A stretch of 64,000 nt of DNA from Lysinibacillus xylanilyticus (GCF_001708185.1 NZ_MDDN01000001.1:620001-684000); one strand, 5' to 3'. Counted from the stretch's first letter, positions 9,190-19,546 are shown. Notes: generated from the letters alone by a model not told the origin. Numbers and translations are program-made.

Positions 9190-9222
9190 CGAATATTTCT
9201 CCTCCCGTTATTAGTCATTTGT

Positions 9223-9252
9223 ATCATAACGAAAAGCGCCCGTATGTGTCAA
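9223..9252 (-). promoter_or_regulatory. SigA promoter of ylxM-ffh
   Basis: Perfect -35 TTGACA (9247-9252), 18-bp spacer, -10 TATGAT (9223-9228), 34 bases before the ylxM ATG. The rest of the 325-base gap up to ftsY holds one dispersed-repeat half copy (9414-9477) and a weak 7-bp hairpin near 9484-9507 after ftsY. Confidence 0.75.
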
Positions 9253-9413
9253 GGTAATCTCCTTGTCTAAAAGCCTTAATTAACCGCTTTACAGGCGTTT
9301 TTCACCTATAGCTAGTATTTCCCTTTTAAACAATGCAATTCCCCTGCACAGACGAGCGCAATTACAAATTTACTTACTTAAATGTTAATCCTCGGACCAT
9401 CACCAAAACGTGT

Positions 9414-9477
9414 GGTTGATTTCCGTTCCGACTGAGGCTTTCCTGAGGGCGTCCGATAGCCGCTTCACTCATATACG
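9414..9477. repeat. Dispersed intergenic repeat family B, truncated copy
   Basis: Begins GGTTGATTTCCGTTCCGACT and continues with GGCTTTCCTGAGGGCGTC. The same opening and the same GCTTCCTGGGGGCGTC block occur in the copy at 33868-34005. This copy lacks the inverted right end GGAACGGAAATCACCC, so it is truncated. It has no coding capacity. Function unknown. Confidence 0.75.
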
Positions 9478-9514
9478 TTTTAACAAAAGTCATCTACAAC
9501 TTTTGATGATACAC

Positions 9515-10783
9515 CTAATCCTCACTATTTTGTAATTCTTTATCTAAACCATCAGCAAATAAGCCATACACATAGCGTTCAGCATCGAATGGTTGTAAAT
9601 CATCCATTTTTTCACCAAGACCAACAAACTTCACAGGAATGTGTAATTTATTACGAATAGCAAGAACAATACCACCTTTTGCAGTGCCGTCAAGCTTTGT
9701 TAAAACGATCCCTGTTACATTTGTAGCTTCCTTAAATGTTTGCGCTTGAACAAGTGCATTTTGACCTGTTGTTGCATCTAATGCTAAAAGTACTTCATGC
9801 GGAGCATTTGGAACCTCTCGAGAGATTACTCGATGAACTTTTTCAAGCTCATTCATTAAGTTTACTTTGTTTTGTAAGCGCCCTGCTGTATCACAAATTA
9901 ACACATCTGCATTACGGTTTTTTGCTGCACGAATTGCATCATACATAACCGCCGCTGGATCTGAACCTTCCGATTGTTTAATCACTTCACAGCCCACACG
10001 GTCTCCCCAAACTTGTAATTGATCGATGGCACCAGCACGGAAAGTATCACCTGCTGCTAAGACAACCGTTTTACCTTGTGATTTTAGACGATGGGCAAGT
10101 TTACCGATTGTTGTTGTCTTCCCAACTCCATTTACGCCAACGAATAAAATAACAGTAAGCTCACCTTGAGGCTGTATATTAAGGTCGATTAAATCTTCTT
10201 CTCCCTGCTCATAAATTTCTACAAGTTTTTCAGAAATAATCGTTTGAATACCGTTTGTATCTTTTATATTTTTACGCTGAACTTCGAAGCGTAATTTGTC
10301 CATTAGCTCCATTACTGTTTCAAAGCCAACGTCTGCCTGTAATAATAGGTCTTCTAATTCTTCAAAGAAATCTTCGTCTACTTTTCGATAACGAGCAACT
10401 AGGTCGTTCACTTTTGAAGTAAATGAATTACGCGTTTTTTCTAGTCCGGCTTTGAATTTTTGTGTTATAGACCATGCAGAAGGTTTTTTCTCCTTCACAG
10501 GTTCTTCCACTATTGCGACCTCTTGCACTTCTTGTTGTTGCTCTTGTTGCTCTTGTTGGCCTTGATCTTCACTTGCTACAGGATTTTCTGTTTCAATTGG
10601 ACTGTCCGTTACAGAAGTCTCCTCTACTTTCTCAACTTCATCTATAGTTGCTTCAATTTGAGCAGGCTCCGTTGCATCATCTAGCTTCTGTTCAGCAACT
10701 TCTGCTTCATTTATCTCAACTACTTTTTCTTCCTCGACTGGGTTGCCAATTAATTTATCTTTTAAACGTTTAAAAAAACTCAT
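9515..10783 (-). CDS. ftsY: SRP receptor FtsY
   Basis: Membrane-associated GTPase that docks SRP-ribosome complexes at SecYEG. A long acidic N-terminal region (about residues 15-105, rich in E and Q, with [11 protein letters not shown]) precedes the NG domain. G1 is [16 protein letters not shown]3 DTAGRLQNK and G4 [10 protein letters not shown]. The 422-residue length reflects the acidic extension; B. subtilis FtsY is about 330. ATG 10783 overlaps the smc stop. The order rnc-smc-ftsY is conserved in Bacilli. Confidence 0.97.
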   Translation of the reverse strand: MSFFKRLKDKLIGNPVEEEKVVEINEAEVAEQKLDDATEPAQIEATIDEVEKVEETSVTDSPIETENPVASEDQGQQEQQEQQQEVQEVAIVEEPVKEKKPSAWSITQKFKAGLEKTRNSFTSKVNDLVARYRKVDEDFFEELEDLLLQADVGFETVMELMDKLRFEVQRKNIKDTNGIQTIISEKLVEIYEQGEEDLIDLNIQPQGELTVILFVGVNGVGKTTTIGKLAHRLKSQGKTVVLAAGDTFRAGAIDQLQVWGDRVGCEVIKQSEGSDPAAVMYDAIRAAKNRNADVLICDTAGRLQNKVNLMNELEKVHRVISREVPNAPHEVLLALDATTGQNALVQAQTFKEATNVTGIVLTKLDGTAKGGIVLAIRNKLHIPVKFVGLGEKMDDLQPFDAERYVYGLFADGLDKELQNSED

Positions 10784-13700
10784 GCTTGTTCGCTCCTTTG
10801 CTCCGCAAGTACGGGTTCATCTTCTAATTTTACTGATACAAGTTTAGATACGCCAGATTCCTGCATTGTAATACCATACAACACATCCGCTCCCTCCATC
10901 GTTCCTTTACGATGTGTGATCACAATAAATTGCGTGTCACGGCTAAATCTTTTTAAATATTGGCTATATCGAACAACATTTGCCTCATCTAACGCCGCCT
11001 CTACCTCATCAAGAATACAGAATGGTACAGGTCGTATATTTAAGATAGAGAATAATAAAGCGATTGCAGTTAGTGCACGTTCACCACCTGAAAGTAAACT
11101 TAGATTTTGTAATTTTTTTCCTGGTGGTTGTGCTACTATTTCTATACCTGTTTCTAGCAGATTTTGAGGGTCCAATAACACTAAATCTGCCTGTCCTCCA
11201 CCAAACAATTCACGGAATACACGTTTAAATTGCTCACGAATGGCATAGAAGGTTTCGCTAAAGCGTAGCGTCATTTCCTCGTCCATCTCTTTAATAGCCT
11301 CATGTAACGTTTCCTGTGCAGCAAGTAAATCTTCACGCTGCTCTGTTAAAAATGAATGGCGTTCAAGCACCCGCTCGTATTCCTCAATGGCACTCAAATT
11401 AACAGGACCTAGCTCCTCTATAGATTTCTTCAGCAGTTTCACTCGACGGCGCATATGCTCTTCATCTTCAATCGCAAGGGCTAACTCCTCAGCTTCCTCT
11501 ACTGTTAGCTGATAGTTTTCTTCTAGTTGTTCATTGAAATTATTGATTTCAAACTCTACGCGACTTCGCTTCAATTCATTAGCACGTATTGCTTCAAGAT
11601 AGCCTTTATGTGTACGTTGCAATTCCTTCAGCTGTTCTTCTAAAGTAGTAAGCTCTTGTTGTTGTGCTACTTTTTCATCTTTTTTCTGTGAAATTATGTC
11701 CTGCAGTGAATCTTTTCTCGCCTTCCATGTAGCAACCTGCTCATCCACTTCTTCATCGCTTAAAAGTTTTGTCGATTCATCAGATTGAAGCCAGATTATT
11801 TCCTGAGAAATATTATCGACTTTTTGACGACCTTTGTTTAATTGTAGGGCTAACTCGGCTGTAGCAATTTGTACTTGTGACATTTGCTCCTGCATAACCG
11901 CTAACTGCGAGCGTTTTTCTGCTGACTGCTCACGAAGTACATCCTTTTCCGTCTCACTTTGCAGCTTCGCCTTACTTAGTTGTTCCACTGTTTCATTAAT
12001 TTCTAGCAGTTCGGTTGCTAGTGCCACTAAACGCTCTGTAGCTGCTTCCTTTTGAGCTAACAATGCTTCTTCTCGTGTTCTTACATCTTGTGTCTCATTA
12101 GAAGCAAAAGATACTCGAGCAGATAAGCTTTTCTCGACAACCTCTAGCTCGCGAATACGACTCGCCTGTTGCATTTCATCTTTTCGTAATTGCTCTCCGT
12201 CAAGCTTCAATTGCTCTACTTTTTCTCGTAATGTTGCAAGTTTCTCTTTTTCAGCTACAACAGCCTGTTCAGCACTATAGATGGAAGCTTCTAACGATTG
12301 TAGCTTCACGATTAAACCATCTAATTCCGCTTTTCTAGTAAAGAGTGAAGATTGTTGCTTCACAGCACCACCTGTTAATGAACCGCCTGCATTGACGATA
12401 TCACCTTCAAGTGTTACAACACGATATCGGAAACCACATAAACGAGCAATCTGGCTTGCACCTTCTAAATTTGATGCAACGATTACATTGCCCAGGAGGT
12501 TTTCGACAATTGTACGGTTGTCTTCTTCGAACGTAACAAGTGCATCAGCCATTTGGACAAATGCTGGGTGCTCAGTAGCTAACTGAATCGTAGAAAGATT
12601 GATTTTACGTGACTTTATGACTGTCTTAGGTAAAAATGTTGCGCGTCCAGCTCTCTTTTGTTTTAACCAATGAATGGCTTGCTGAGCATGTCGTTCATCG
12701 GTTGTCACAATATGCTGAGAGGCTGCTCCTAATGCTGTTTCAATAGCCTGCGAATATTTCCCACCAACTTGGATTAACTCCGCAACAGCTCCTTCAATTC
12801 CAACTAAGTCACCTTTATCACGTGCTAACAATACTTCTTTTACTCCATGGAAGAACCCAGAGAAATCTGCTTCAAGCTCAGCTAGCGTATCTTTTCTAGC
12901 CTTCAATTGCTGCTGATGCTGATAGGCCTTATAAAGCATATCCTGCTTTTCATTAAACGATGCATTGACGTTCTTAAGCTGTATTTGCAATGTTTCATAT
13001 TGCTCAAGCTTTTCCTGCAATTCATGAGTTGTTGTTGTATGGACAGCAACTAACTTCTCTTTTTCCGCTAAAATTTGCGCAAGCTCTTGCCCGATTTCAT
13101 CAGTTTGATCTGTCATTCGTGCTGCCGTCGCTTTTTGTTGTGCTAATTGCTGATCGATATTTTTTAATTCATTTTTGATGGTTGCTTCTTCGTTTAAGGA
13201 ATCAATATATCGGTTTTTTTGTTCTTCAATTTCTTGTTCAATTTCAGAAACAGAGCGGTTTAAAGATTGTTCCAATTGCTTGAGGCTTTGTTTTAGCTCT
13301 GATACTTCTCGCTGTTTTTCAGCGAACAATTCTTTTTTCTCTTGTTCTTGAACAATGAGAGCCTCAACCTCATTTTTTGCTTCTTGTAATGCTGTATTCA
13401 ATTGTAGTAGTTGATTAGAAGCATTTTGTCGCTTTTCAGCCATTAACGCTTTACGACCATCCCAACGCTCTACCTCCATTGTCGCATTAACAAACTCAGC
13501 CTGAGTAGTATCTAAATAGCTATCTAGCTCTTTTAAAAGCTTACGAATGCCCTCCGTTTGCTTTTCAATTGAAGAAATATTATGAGCTTGTTTTTGCTCT
13601 ATCTCATATAGCTCTGTGTACTCATTTTTCAGAGCACGCAAAGATTGTGCACAATTTTTCAAATCGTGCACAAGGATGGCGATATCAAAATCCTTTAACT

Positions 13701-14361
13701 CTGTTGACATTTGCACATAATCTCTTGCACTTGATGCCTGAATTTCTAACGGCTCCAGACGACTATCTAGTTCATGTAAAATATCTAAAACACGATACAA
13801 ATTTTCATCTGTTTCAACAAGCTTATGCTCTGCCTTTTTCTTTCGTAATTTATACTTTAATACACCAGCTGCCTCTTCAAAAATCGAACGACGGTCATCA
13901 GGTCGGCTATTTAAAATTTCATCTACACGGCCTTGTGAAATAATGGAGAAGGCCTCTTTCCCAAGTCCTGAGTCCATAAACAAGTCCGTAATATCCTTCA
14001 GGCGACACTGCTGGTTATTTAATAAATATTCACTATCACCTGAACGGTATACGCGTCTTGTTACGCTGACTTCTGTATATGAAAAAGCAAGCTGTTCATC
14101 GGTATTATCTAAAATTAACGTTACCTCTGCAAAGTTTAGTGGCTTACGTGAGTCACTCCCAGCAAAAATAACATCCTCCATCTTTGCCCCACGTAACGAC
14201 TTTGCAGATTGCTCCCCAAGTACCCAACGAATTGCATCAGTGACATTACTTTTTCCACTGCCATTTGGTCCAACAACCGCTGTAACACCGGGTACAAAAT
14301 CAATTCCAATGCGCTCCGCAAAAGATTTAAAGCCAATCACTTCGAGTCGTTTTAGGAACAT
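10780..14361 (-). CDS. smc: Chromosome partition protein SMC
   Basis: Core of the SMC-ScpAB condensin that organises and segregates the chromosome. Walker A GPNGSGKSNVTDAI is at about residue 32. Two long coiled coils flank the hinge (about 500-660, with GGSLTGGAVKQQSS). The signature LSGGERALTAIALLFSI and Walker B CILDEVEAALDEANV are near the C-terminus. The 1193-residue length is normal. The start lies 3 bases after the rnc stop; it overlaps ftsY by 4 bases. Confidence 0.98.
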   Translation of the reverse strand: MFLKRLEVIGFKSFAERIGIDFVPGVTAVVGPNGSGKSNVTDAIRWVLGEQSAKSLRGAKMEDVIFAGSDSRKPLNFAEVTLILDNTDEQLAFSYTEVSVTRRVYRSGDSEYLLNNQQCRLKDITDLFMDSGLGKEAFSIISQGRVDEILNSRPDDRRSIFEEAAGVLKYKLRKKKAEHKLVETDENLYRVLDILHELDSRLEPLEIQASSARDYVQMSTELKDFDIAILVHDLKNCAQSLRALKNEYTELYEIEQKQAHNISSIEKQTEGIRKLLKELDSYLDTTQAEFVNATMEVERWDGRKALMAEKRQNASNQLLQLNTALQEAKNEVEALIVQEQEKKELFAEKQREVSELKQSLKQLEQSLNRSVSEIEQEIEEQKNRYIDSLNEEATIKNELKNIDQQLAQQKATAARMTDQTDEIGQELAQILAEKEKLVAVHTTTTHELQEKLEQYETLQIQLKNVNASFNEKQDMLYKAYQHQQQLKARKDTLAELEADFSGFFHGVKEVLLARDKGDLVGIEGAVAELIQVGGKYSQAIETALGAASQHIVTTDERHAQQAIHWLKQKRAGRATFLPKTVIKSRKINLSTIQLATEHPAFVQMADALVTFEEDNRTIVENLLGNVIVASNLEGASQIARLCGFRYRVVTLEGDIVNAGGSLTGGAVKQQSSLFTRKAELDGLIVKLQSLEASIYSAEQAVVAEKEKLATLREKVEQLKLDGEQLRKDEMQQASRIRELEVVEKSLSARVSFASNETQDVRTREEALLAQKEAATERLVALATELLEINETVEQLSKAKLQSETEKDVLREQSAEKRSQLAVMQEQMSQVQIATAELALQLNKGRQKVDNISQEIIWLQSDESTKLLSDEEVDEQVATWKARKDSLQDIISQKKDEKVAQQQELTTLEEQLKELQRTHKGYLEAIRANELKRSRVEFEINNFNEQLEENYQLTVEEAEELALAIEDEEHMRRRVKLLKKSIEELGPVNLSAIEEYERVLERHSFLTEQREDLLAAQETLHEAIKEMDEEMTLRFSETFYAIREQFKRVFRELFGGGQADLVLLDPQNLLETGIEIVAQPPGKKLQNLSLLSGGERALTAIALLFSILNIRPVPFCILDEVEAALDEANVVRYSQYLKRFSRDTQFIVITHRKGTMEGADVLYGITMQESGVSKLVSVKLEDEPVLAEQRSEQA

Positions 14362-14364
14362 CTA

Positions 14365-15129
14365 TTAAGCCTCCTCTTTTGCAGTTTGATCACGCATTGC
14401 ACGCATTGCACATTGCGCAGCTTGCTGCTCGGCTTCTTTTTTTGATTTCCCACGCCCAATACCAAGCTCCTGTCCATTTAATAGGACACTCGATACAAAG
14501 GTACGGTTATGTGCAGGACCCTTTTCATCAATAATTTCATAATGAAGAAGACCGTTATTTGTTTGCTGTACCATTTCTTGCAATTGACTTTTAAAATCCA
14601 TCACATGCGAAAAAGCACCGACTTCTACTTTCGGGAATACGATTCGTTCTAAAAAGGACACAACCGTTTGTAAGTCTTGATCTAAATAAAGGGCACCTAC
14701 AAATGACTCAAATACATCTGCAAGTAGCGCTGGGCGTTCCCGTCCACCTGTTAATTCCTCACCTTTTCCGAGTAATACAAAGCGACCGAATCCTAATTCA
14801 TTTGCAAAGATCACAAGTGATGGCTCACATACAATGGATGCTCGTAGCTTCGTTAGCTCACCCTCACTCATATTAGGGTATTTCTCAAAAAGGTATTTAG
14901 AAACAGACAGTTCAAGTACTGCGTCTCCTAAAAATTCAAGACGCTCATTATCCGTAAACAATTTACGGCGATGCTCATTCACATAAGATGAATGTGTGAA
15001 TGCTTGATACAATAGATTTTTATTAATAAATGTGATATTTAATTCATGCTGTAACAGCTCGAATTGATTGCGTACTTTTTCAGGAAGTACGCCAGATTTC
15101 TGCATAGTTCCTTTTCTTTTCATAGCCAT
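14365..15129 (-). CDS. rnc: Ribonuclease III
   Basis: Double-strand-specific endoribonuclease for rRNA processing and sRNA/toxin mRNA cleavage. The catalytic signature [20 protein letters not shown] lies at about residues 60-80. The C-terminal dsRNA-binding domain runs from [12 protein letters not shown] to [15 protein letters not shown]. The 254-residue length is typical. ATG 15129 has GGAAGG 11 bases upstream; ATG 15123 is a possible alternative. A -35/-10 pair stands 37 bases upstream. Confidence 0.97.
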   Translation of the reverse strand: MAMKRKGTMQKSGVLPEKVRNQFELLQHELNITFINKNLLYQAFTHSSYVNEHRRKLFTDNERLEFLGDAVLELSVSKYLFEKYPNMSEGELTKLRASIVCEPSLVIFANELGFGRFVLLGKGEELTGGRERPALLADVFESFVGALYLDQDLQTVVSFLERIVFPKVEVGAFSHVMDFKSQLQEMVQQTNNGLLHYEIIDEKGPAHNRTFVSSVLLNGQELGIGRGKSKKEAEQQAAQCAMRAMRDQTAKEEA

Positions 15130-15165
15130 TGAACAATCTGCCTTCCTAATAGTTTCTACCGTTTT

Positions 15166-15194
15166 AGTGTACCTTTTTCAAGGCATTTATGCAA
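15166..15194 (-). promoter_or_regulatory. SigA promoter of rnc-smc-ftsY
   Basis: -35 TTGCAT (15189-15194), 17-bp spacer, -10 TACACT (15166-15171). It lies between rnc and the dispersed repeat that fills most of the 600-base acpP-rnc gap. Confidence 0.6.
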
Positions 15195-15239
15195 AAGTAT
15201 TTCGGCTGAAATACAACGTTTTGGAAATTTTTTCGCATT

Positions 15240-15496
15240 TTTTCCGCCATAATCAATTTCGCCTTGGCGTAATTGCCGCTGACGCTTTGCTTTCGCGCAG
15301 ATAAACAATGCGTCTGGATTTTGAATTGTGCCCAGGCCTGCACGAAGGCCGACACGTTGTCGGTCATTTCGGTAATGCACAGGACGCGGTGCTCTTAGAC
15401 TGAGTTCCTCTATTTCAGTAGGTGTTTGGACATAAAAAAGAACCACTCCTGCATTCATCTCACCATCTTTAGAGGTAAGAATCTTCTACTGAATAA
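15240..15496. repeat. Dispersed intergenic repeat family A, long copy
   Basis: Non-coding element in the 598-base gap between acpP and rnc. It opens GCCTTGGCGTAATTGC. It contains a CCGCTGACGCTTTGCTTTCG cassette (15268-15299 region) that is also found inside the family-B copy near 33956. It closes with GCATTCATCTCACCATCTTT and CTTCTACTGA, as does the copy near 46770. It is longer than the other two copies and carries extra hairpin-forming segments (GGCCGACACGTTGTCGGTC). Stop codons and lack of homologues argue against a gene here. Confidence 0.7.
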
Positions 15497-15502
15497 AGAT
15501 AA

Positions 15503-15550
15503 AAAAAGGGACGTCACAGTTCGAAAAACGAACCGTTTCGTACCCTTTTT
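15503..15550 (-). terminator. Terminator downstream of acpP
   Basis: Long stem: AAAAAGGG...CCCTTTTT outer arms with an inner GTTCG/CGAAC hairpin. On the minus strand it ends in seven Ts. It lies 178 bases beyond the acpP stop; I see no gene between 15551 and 15727. Confidence 0.8.
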
Positions 15551-15727
15551 AATACACCTTAGTATAGTATCTGCTCTTCACATTTAAGCAAAAAACAGGA
15601 GTAATCTCTGCCATAGGCTTTAACTTTATTCAACTAATTCATAAACACTTATTGTATAAAAACTATGACTGCGTTCATGTCAACACTGATAGCGGTGAAA
15701 AATTTATGCTGAATAAAGTAAACGAAA

Positions 15728-15973
15728 TTAGTTTATTTTACTTTCGATGTATGAAATTGCAGAACCAACTGTTGAGATTTTTTCAGCATCTTCATCAGAA
15801 ATTTCCATATCGAATTCGTCTTCAAGCTCCATTACAAGCTCAACTACGTCTAATGAGTCAGCACCTAAATCATCACGGAAAGAAGCTTCTAGAGTAACTT
15901 CACTTTCTTCAACACCTAAACGGTCCACGATTACTTTTGTTACGCGTTCTAATACTGTAGTCAAAACATTCAC
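15728..15973 (-). CDS. acpP: Acyl carrier protein
   Basis: Carries growing acyl chains on a phosphopantetheine arm in fatty acid synthesis. The attachment serine is S40 in [20 protein letters not shown], the universal motif. 81 residues, strongly acidic. GGGGAGGTG precedes ATG 15973. It follows fabG by 49 bases and is probably made both from the FapR operon and from a nearer promoter. Confidence 0.98.
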   Translation of the reverse strand: MNVLTTVLERVTKVIVDRLGVEESEVTLEASFRDDLGADSLDVVELVMELEDEFDMEISDEDAEKISTVGSAISYIESKIN

Positions 15974-15986
15974 CTCCCCTCAAATG

Positions 15987-15992
15987 ATTATA
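15987..15992 (-). promoter_or_regulatory. Possible acpP promoter (-10 only)
   Basis: A perfect TATAAT 13 bases before the acpP ATG, with a poor -35 (TTAGTC, 18 bp upstream). The short distance leaves only a brief leader, so this is a weak call; it would explain separate expression of acpP. Confidence 0.3.
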
Positions 15993-16022
15993 CAAAAAAT
16001 TATTATTTATGACTAATTGAAA

Positions 16023-16769
16023 TTACATCACCATGCCGCCATCTATATGTAGCGTCTGCCCCGTCATATAGTTTGCATCATCTGAAGCTAGGAATACTAC
16101 TGCCTTTGCGATATCCTCTGGCTGCCCAAGTTTAGCAAGAGGAATTTGAGTAAGCATTCCTTGCTTTATATCATCTGGTAGTTGATCCGTCATTTCTGTT
16201 TCAATAAAGCCTGGTGCAATCGCATTTACTAAAATATTGCGTGATGCCAATTCTTTTGCAGTCGTTTTAGTTAATCCAATAACACCTGCTTTGGCAGCTA
16301 CATAGTTTGCTTGCCCCGCATTACCAGCTACACCGACAATCGATGAAATGTTGATGATACGACCTGCACGTTGCTTCATCATTTGACGTGTTACTGCTTT
16401 TGTACAAAGGAAAACACCTTTAAGGTTTGTATCTAACACATCATCCCACTCATCTTCTTTCATACGCATTAACAAGTTATCACGAGTAATACCAGCATTA
16501 TTTACTAAAATATCAAGTGAACCGAATGTTTTCACAGCTGCATCCATTAATGCTGTAACTTCCTCTGTTTTTGAAACACTCCCTTGTACAGCAATAGCCT
16601 CGCCGCCATTTTCTTGAATCATCGCGACAACTTCTTCTGCCTTTGCCTGAGAGCCACTGTAGTTAACAACAACTTTAGCACCCTCATCAGCAAGCTTTAA
16701 TGCAATAGCGCGTCCTATTCCACGCGAAGCACCAGTTACAACAGCTACTTTCCCCTCTAATTTACGCAT
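16023..16769 (-). CDS. fabG: 3-oxoacyl-[ACP] reductase FabG
   Basis: NADPH-dependent reduction of beta-ketoacyl-ACP in the elongation cycle. Short-chain dehydrogenase with the cofactor motif GASRGIG at residues 13-19, NNAG near 90, and the Ser-Tyr-Lys triad in NISSIVG...ANYVAAKAG (about 139-159). The 248-residue length is typical and the end HIDGGMVM is family-specific. It overlaps fabD by 8 bases, so the two are translationally coupled. Confidence 0.97.
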   Translation of the reverse strand: MRKLEGKVAVVTGASRGIGRAIALKLADEGAKVVVNYSGSQAKAEEVVAMIQENGGEAIAVQGSVSKTEEVTALMDAAVKTFGSLDILVNNAGITRDNLLMRMKEDEWDDVLDTNLKGVFLCTKAVTRQMMKQRAGRIINISSIVGVAGNAGQANYVAAKAGVIGLTKTTAKELASRNILVNAIAPGFIETEMTDQLPDDIKQGMLTQIPLAKLGQPEDIAKAVVFLASDDANYMTGQTLHIDGGMVM

Positions 16770-17715
16770 TAATTGTCCACTCCTTCGCCGCTTCTAGCAC
16801 AGCCTCTAATGATGCTTCATCATAAACACAATAAGTCGCAACAGATCGGTCGATTTTTTTCACTAATCCACTTAACACTTTGCCTGGTCCACACTCAATA
16901 AAGACATCCACACCTTGTGCAATCATTTCACGCACAGATGCTTCCCATTGCACAGCGCTATATACTTGTTCTACTAACTCATGTTGAATAGCAGGAACAT
17001 CCTCTAATTCTTTTGCCATAACGTTGCCGATCACAGGAATTCGTGGTGCTGACAATGATATTTCAGCTAATGCTCCACTTAATTTTTCAGATGAAGGACG
17101 CATTAGCTCTGAATGGAATGGTCCACTAACAACTAAAGGAATTGCTCGTTTGGCGCCCGCTTCCTTTGCAGCTAACGAAGCCTTTTCGACCCCTTCCTTT
17201 GTACCAGAGATAACGATTTGTCCTGGACAGTTTACATTCGCTACCTGAACCGCATCACCTGCTACAGAAATTTGTTCAGTTACTTCATGGAGTGCCTCGA
17301 GTTCCATCCCTAAAATGGCTGCCATTGCGCCTTGCCCTGCTGGTACAGCTTCATTCATATAAAGTCCACGCTTATGAACGACAGAAACAGCATCCTCAAA
17401 CGTTAGCACACCTGCGATTACTAATGCACCATATTCTCCAAGTGAATGTCCAGCTGCATAGTTTGGCTTAATTCCTGCTGCAAGTAATTTTTCTGCAACC
17501 ATCACACCAGTAGTTAAAAGTGCTGGCTGTGCATGGTATGTCAATGTTAGCTCCTCAGCTGGTCCCGTTAACATAAGCTTAGATAACTCAAAGCCAAGTG
17601 ATTGATTTGCACGATCATAAAATGCTTTACTTTCTGCAGCATTCTCAACAAACTCTTGCCCCATTCCAACTACTTGAGAACCTTGTCCTGGAAAAACAAA
17701 TGCTATTTTCGTCAT
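16762..17715 (-). CDS. fabD: Malonyl-CoA:ACP transacylase FabD
   Basis: Transfers malonate from CoA to ACP, supplying extender units. Nucleophile S91 in [11 protein letters not shown]-terminal [10 protein letters not shown]; active-site H in GPFHSELM (about 200). The 317-residue length is typical. It is part of the FapR operon but is separated from plsX by a 136-base gap that contains a dispersed repeat. Confidence 0.97.
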   Translation of the reverse strand: MTKIAFVFPGQGSQVVGMGQEFVENAAESKAFYDRANQSLGFELSKLMLTGPAEELTLTYHAQPALLTTGVMVAEKLLAAGIKPNYAAGHSLGEYGALVIAGVLTFEDAVSVVHKRGLYMNEAVPAGQGAMAAILGMELEALHEVTEQISVAGDAVQVANVNCPGQIVISGTKEGVEKASLAAKEAGAKRAIPLVVSGPFHSELMRPSSEKLSGALAEISLSAPRIPVIGNVMAKELEDVPAIQHELVEQVYSAVQWEASVREMIAQGVDVFIECGPGKVLSGLVKKIDRSVATYCVYDEASLEAVLEAAKEWTINA

Positions 17716-17747
17716 TTTGTATTAATCCCCTTTTTAATCAATTTTAC

Positions 17748-17851
17748 CTCGGCATAATTGCGTCCAGAATCGGCTTTGTGCCTGCACAAAGAACTCCTTT
17801 ACGATTCCGTGACATCCGCCGGAGGCTTCTACTTCTTTCAGCTGAAAGAAG
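17748..17851. repeat. Dispersed intergenic repeat family A, inside the FapR operon
   Basis: Begins ACCTCGGCATAATTGCGTC and ends TTTCAGCTGAAAGAAGTTAA. The same opening and ending occur in the copy near 46718-46864. It contains GACATCCGCCGGAGGCTTCT. It fills the plsX-fabD gap and its last bases touch the plsX stop. It is non-coding and does not look like a terminator, since no T-run follows a stem. Confidence 0.75.
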
Positions 17852-18844
17852 TTAATTAAATTCTAAGTGGCGTACTGTATCTGTAATCGTCGAGATGACT
17901 GTATGCTCTACCATCGTATTTGCTTGGCGAATCGCACTGTAAATTGCTTTTGCATTGGATGAACCATGCGCTTTAATTACAGGTGCTTGTAAACCAAACA
18001 AACCTGCACCACCATACTCTGTGTAATCCATTTTATTTTTTAAGTCACGTAAATTATTTTTCATAAGGGCTGCCGATATTTTTGTTTTTGTTGAAGACAT
18101 AAACGCTTCTTTAAGCATTGAAAATAACGCGCCAGCCGTACCTTCAATCGATTTCAGCACCATATTACCTGTAAAACCATCTGTTACAACAACGTCCGCT
18201 ACCCCTTCAAGTAAATCTCGAGCTTCTACGTTGCCGATAAAGTTCAAGTCCGCTTCTTTTAATAGCTCGAAAGCAGCCTTTGTTAATTCATTCCCTTTTT
18301 TATCCTCAGTACCGATATTTAACAAGCCGATACGTGGCTTTTGTAAGCCGCCTACCTTTTTCGCATAAATATCGCCCATAATCGCATATTGCAATAAATG
18401 CTCAGGGCGCGCATCTGCATTTGCCCCTAAATCGAGCATTAAAAAGCCCTTACCGTCCAACGTCGGTAATGTAGTGGCTAAAGCTGGTCTAGCAATCCCT
18501 TCAATACGTCCTACTTTAAATAGACCGCCTGCCATTAAAGCACCCGTATTACCAGCAGAAAGACAAGCATCTGCCTTTCCTTCTTCAACCGCATCCATCA
18601 TTCGCGCCATCGATGAATCCTTTTTCCGACGAACAGCGCGTGCTGGATCATCTGTTCCTTCCACAACTTCCTCACAATGTACTATTGTCAATCGATCATG
18701 TATTTTTAATAATGGCTCAAGCTTTTCCCGCTGACCATATAATTGTATTTCTAAATTCGGAATTTGCTCTAATGCTAATAAAGCACCTTCAATAACTGAT
18801 TTTGGTGCGTTGTCGCCACCCATTCCATCAAGCGCTAATTTCAT
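17852..18844 (-). CDS. plsX: Phosphate acyltransferase PlsX
   Basis: Converts acyl-ACP to acyl-phosphate for PlsY, the first step of phospholipid synthesis in Gram-positives. N-terminus [19 protein letters not shown] and [12 protein letters not shown] are hallmarks. The 330-residue length is typical. ATG 18844 overlaps the fapR stop by 4 bases. It is controlled by FapR in cis. Confidence 0.97.
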   Translation of the reverse strand: MKLALDGMGGDNAPKSVIEGALLALEQIPNLEIQLYGQREKLEPLLKIHDRLTIVHCEEVVEGTDDPARAVRRKKDSSMARMMDAVEEGKADACLSAGNTGALMAGGLFKVGRIEGIARPALATTLPTLDGKGFLMLDLGANADARPEHLLQYAIMGDIYAKKVGGLQKPRIGLLNIGTEDKKGNELTKAAFELLKEADLNFIGNVEARDLLEGVADVVVTDGFTGNMVLKSIEGTAGALFSMLKEAFMSSTKTKISAALMKNNLRDLKNKMDYTEYGGAGLFGLQAPVIKAHGSSNAKAIYSAIRQANTMVEHTVISTITDTVRHLEFN

Positions 18845-19425
18845 TGTTGTTCACCTTTACCTTTCGTGCGGTACATATCAAATTCACCAACAAAAACTGT
18901 TTCACCGTTAACAGTAGATGTTAACTCTACTTTTGTACGATGATTTTCGTCATCACGTCCAACAACGATTGCTTTTGTAATAACACGATCTCCAGCTCTA
19001 ACAGGTTTCACAAAGGTAATGTTTGAATGTACTGTTAAAGCTAGTTCATCGTCAATTACCGCTACCGCTAATGAGTTTGCCTGTGCAAATAAATGATGTC
19101 CACGTGCGATGCCATTGCGCTGAAAAACATGCTCTTCTTTTACGTCAAAAATAGATAATGCACGATTATCCAATTCAATATCAACAATTTCACCAATTAC
19201 TTCATCTATCGGAAGTGATTTCACTTCGTTTTCATATGTTTTCGAAGCAACATCTTTAATTCGTTCTCGTAATTCAGGAATTGCTAACTCCATACGATCT
19301 AAACGGATTGTTTGGACACTAACCTGAAACTGCGTTGCTAGCTGTTCATCTGTGACGAATGGATTTTCAGCTATCGTTTCAGATAATAGTCGTTGTCGCT
19401 CTTTTTTCGTTTGTCTCAACATCAT
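18841..19425 (-). CDS. fapR: Fatty acid biosynthesis repressor FapR
   Basis: Malonyl-CoA-sensing repressor of fatty acid and phospholipid genes. The N-terminal HTH (about residues 20-50: [20 protein letters not shown]) is followed by a linker helix and a hot-dog fold effector domain ([20 protein letters not shown]). The 194-residue length is typical. A palindromic operator lies just downstream of its own -10, so it is autoregulated together with plsX-fabD-fabG. Confidence 0.97.
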   Translation of the reverse strand: MMLRQTKKERQRLLSETIAENPFVTDEQLATQFQVSVQTIRLDRMELAIPELRERIKDVASKTYENEVKSLPIDEVIGEIVDIELDNRALSIFDVKEEHVFQRNGIARGHHLFAQANSLAVAVIDDELALTVHSNITFVKPVRAGDRVITKAIVVGRDDENHRTKVELTSTVNGETVFVGEFDMYRTKGKGEQQ

Positions 19426-19446
19426 TCGCCACCTTTTTAGTTGTTA

Positions 19447-19463
19447 TTAGCACTTGGTACTAA
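19447..19463. promoter_or_regulatory. FapR-type operator
   Basis: 17-bp near-palindrome TTAGCAC-TTG-GTACTAA with one mismatch between arms. It lies 5 bases downstream of the -10 hexamer and covers the predicted transcription start near 19461. Half sites match the TTAGTAC/GTACTAA type reported for FapR. Confidence 0.75.
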
Positions 19464-19467
19464 TATC

Positions 19468-19496
19468 AGTATATAGAGTATAAAAAAAGAATGCAA
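19468..19496 (-). promoter_or_regulatory. SigA promoter of fapR-plsX-fabD-fabG
   Basis: -35 TTGCAT (19491-19496), 17-bp spacer, -10 TATACT (19468-19473). The -35 sits inside the distal arm of the recG terminator. Confidence 0.75.
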
Positions 19497-19526
19497 GACT
19501 TGTTTTCAAAACAAGTGCTTACATTC
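19489..19526 (-). terminator. Terminator after recG
   Basis: Stem with 8-bp perfect core CTTGTTTT/AAAACAAG and outer GAATG/CATTC arms, followed on the minus strand by CTTTTTTTAT. It lies 20 bases past the recG stop and physically overlaps the fapR -35. Confidence 0.8.
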
Positions 19527-19546
19527 CAATCGGGTATCAAATTCAG

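Noticed and set aside
15156-15458. 100-codon minus frame in the acpP-rnc gap
   Set aside because: It lies in the dispersed repeat and over the rnc promoter, and its composition is unlike a protein of this genome.
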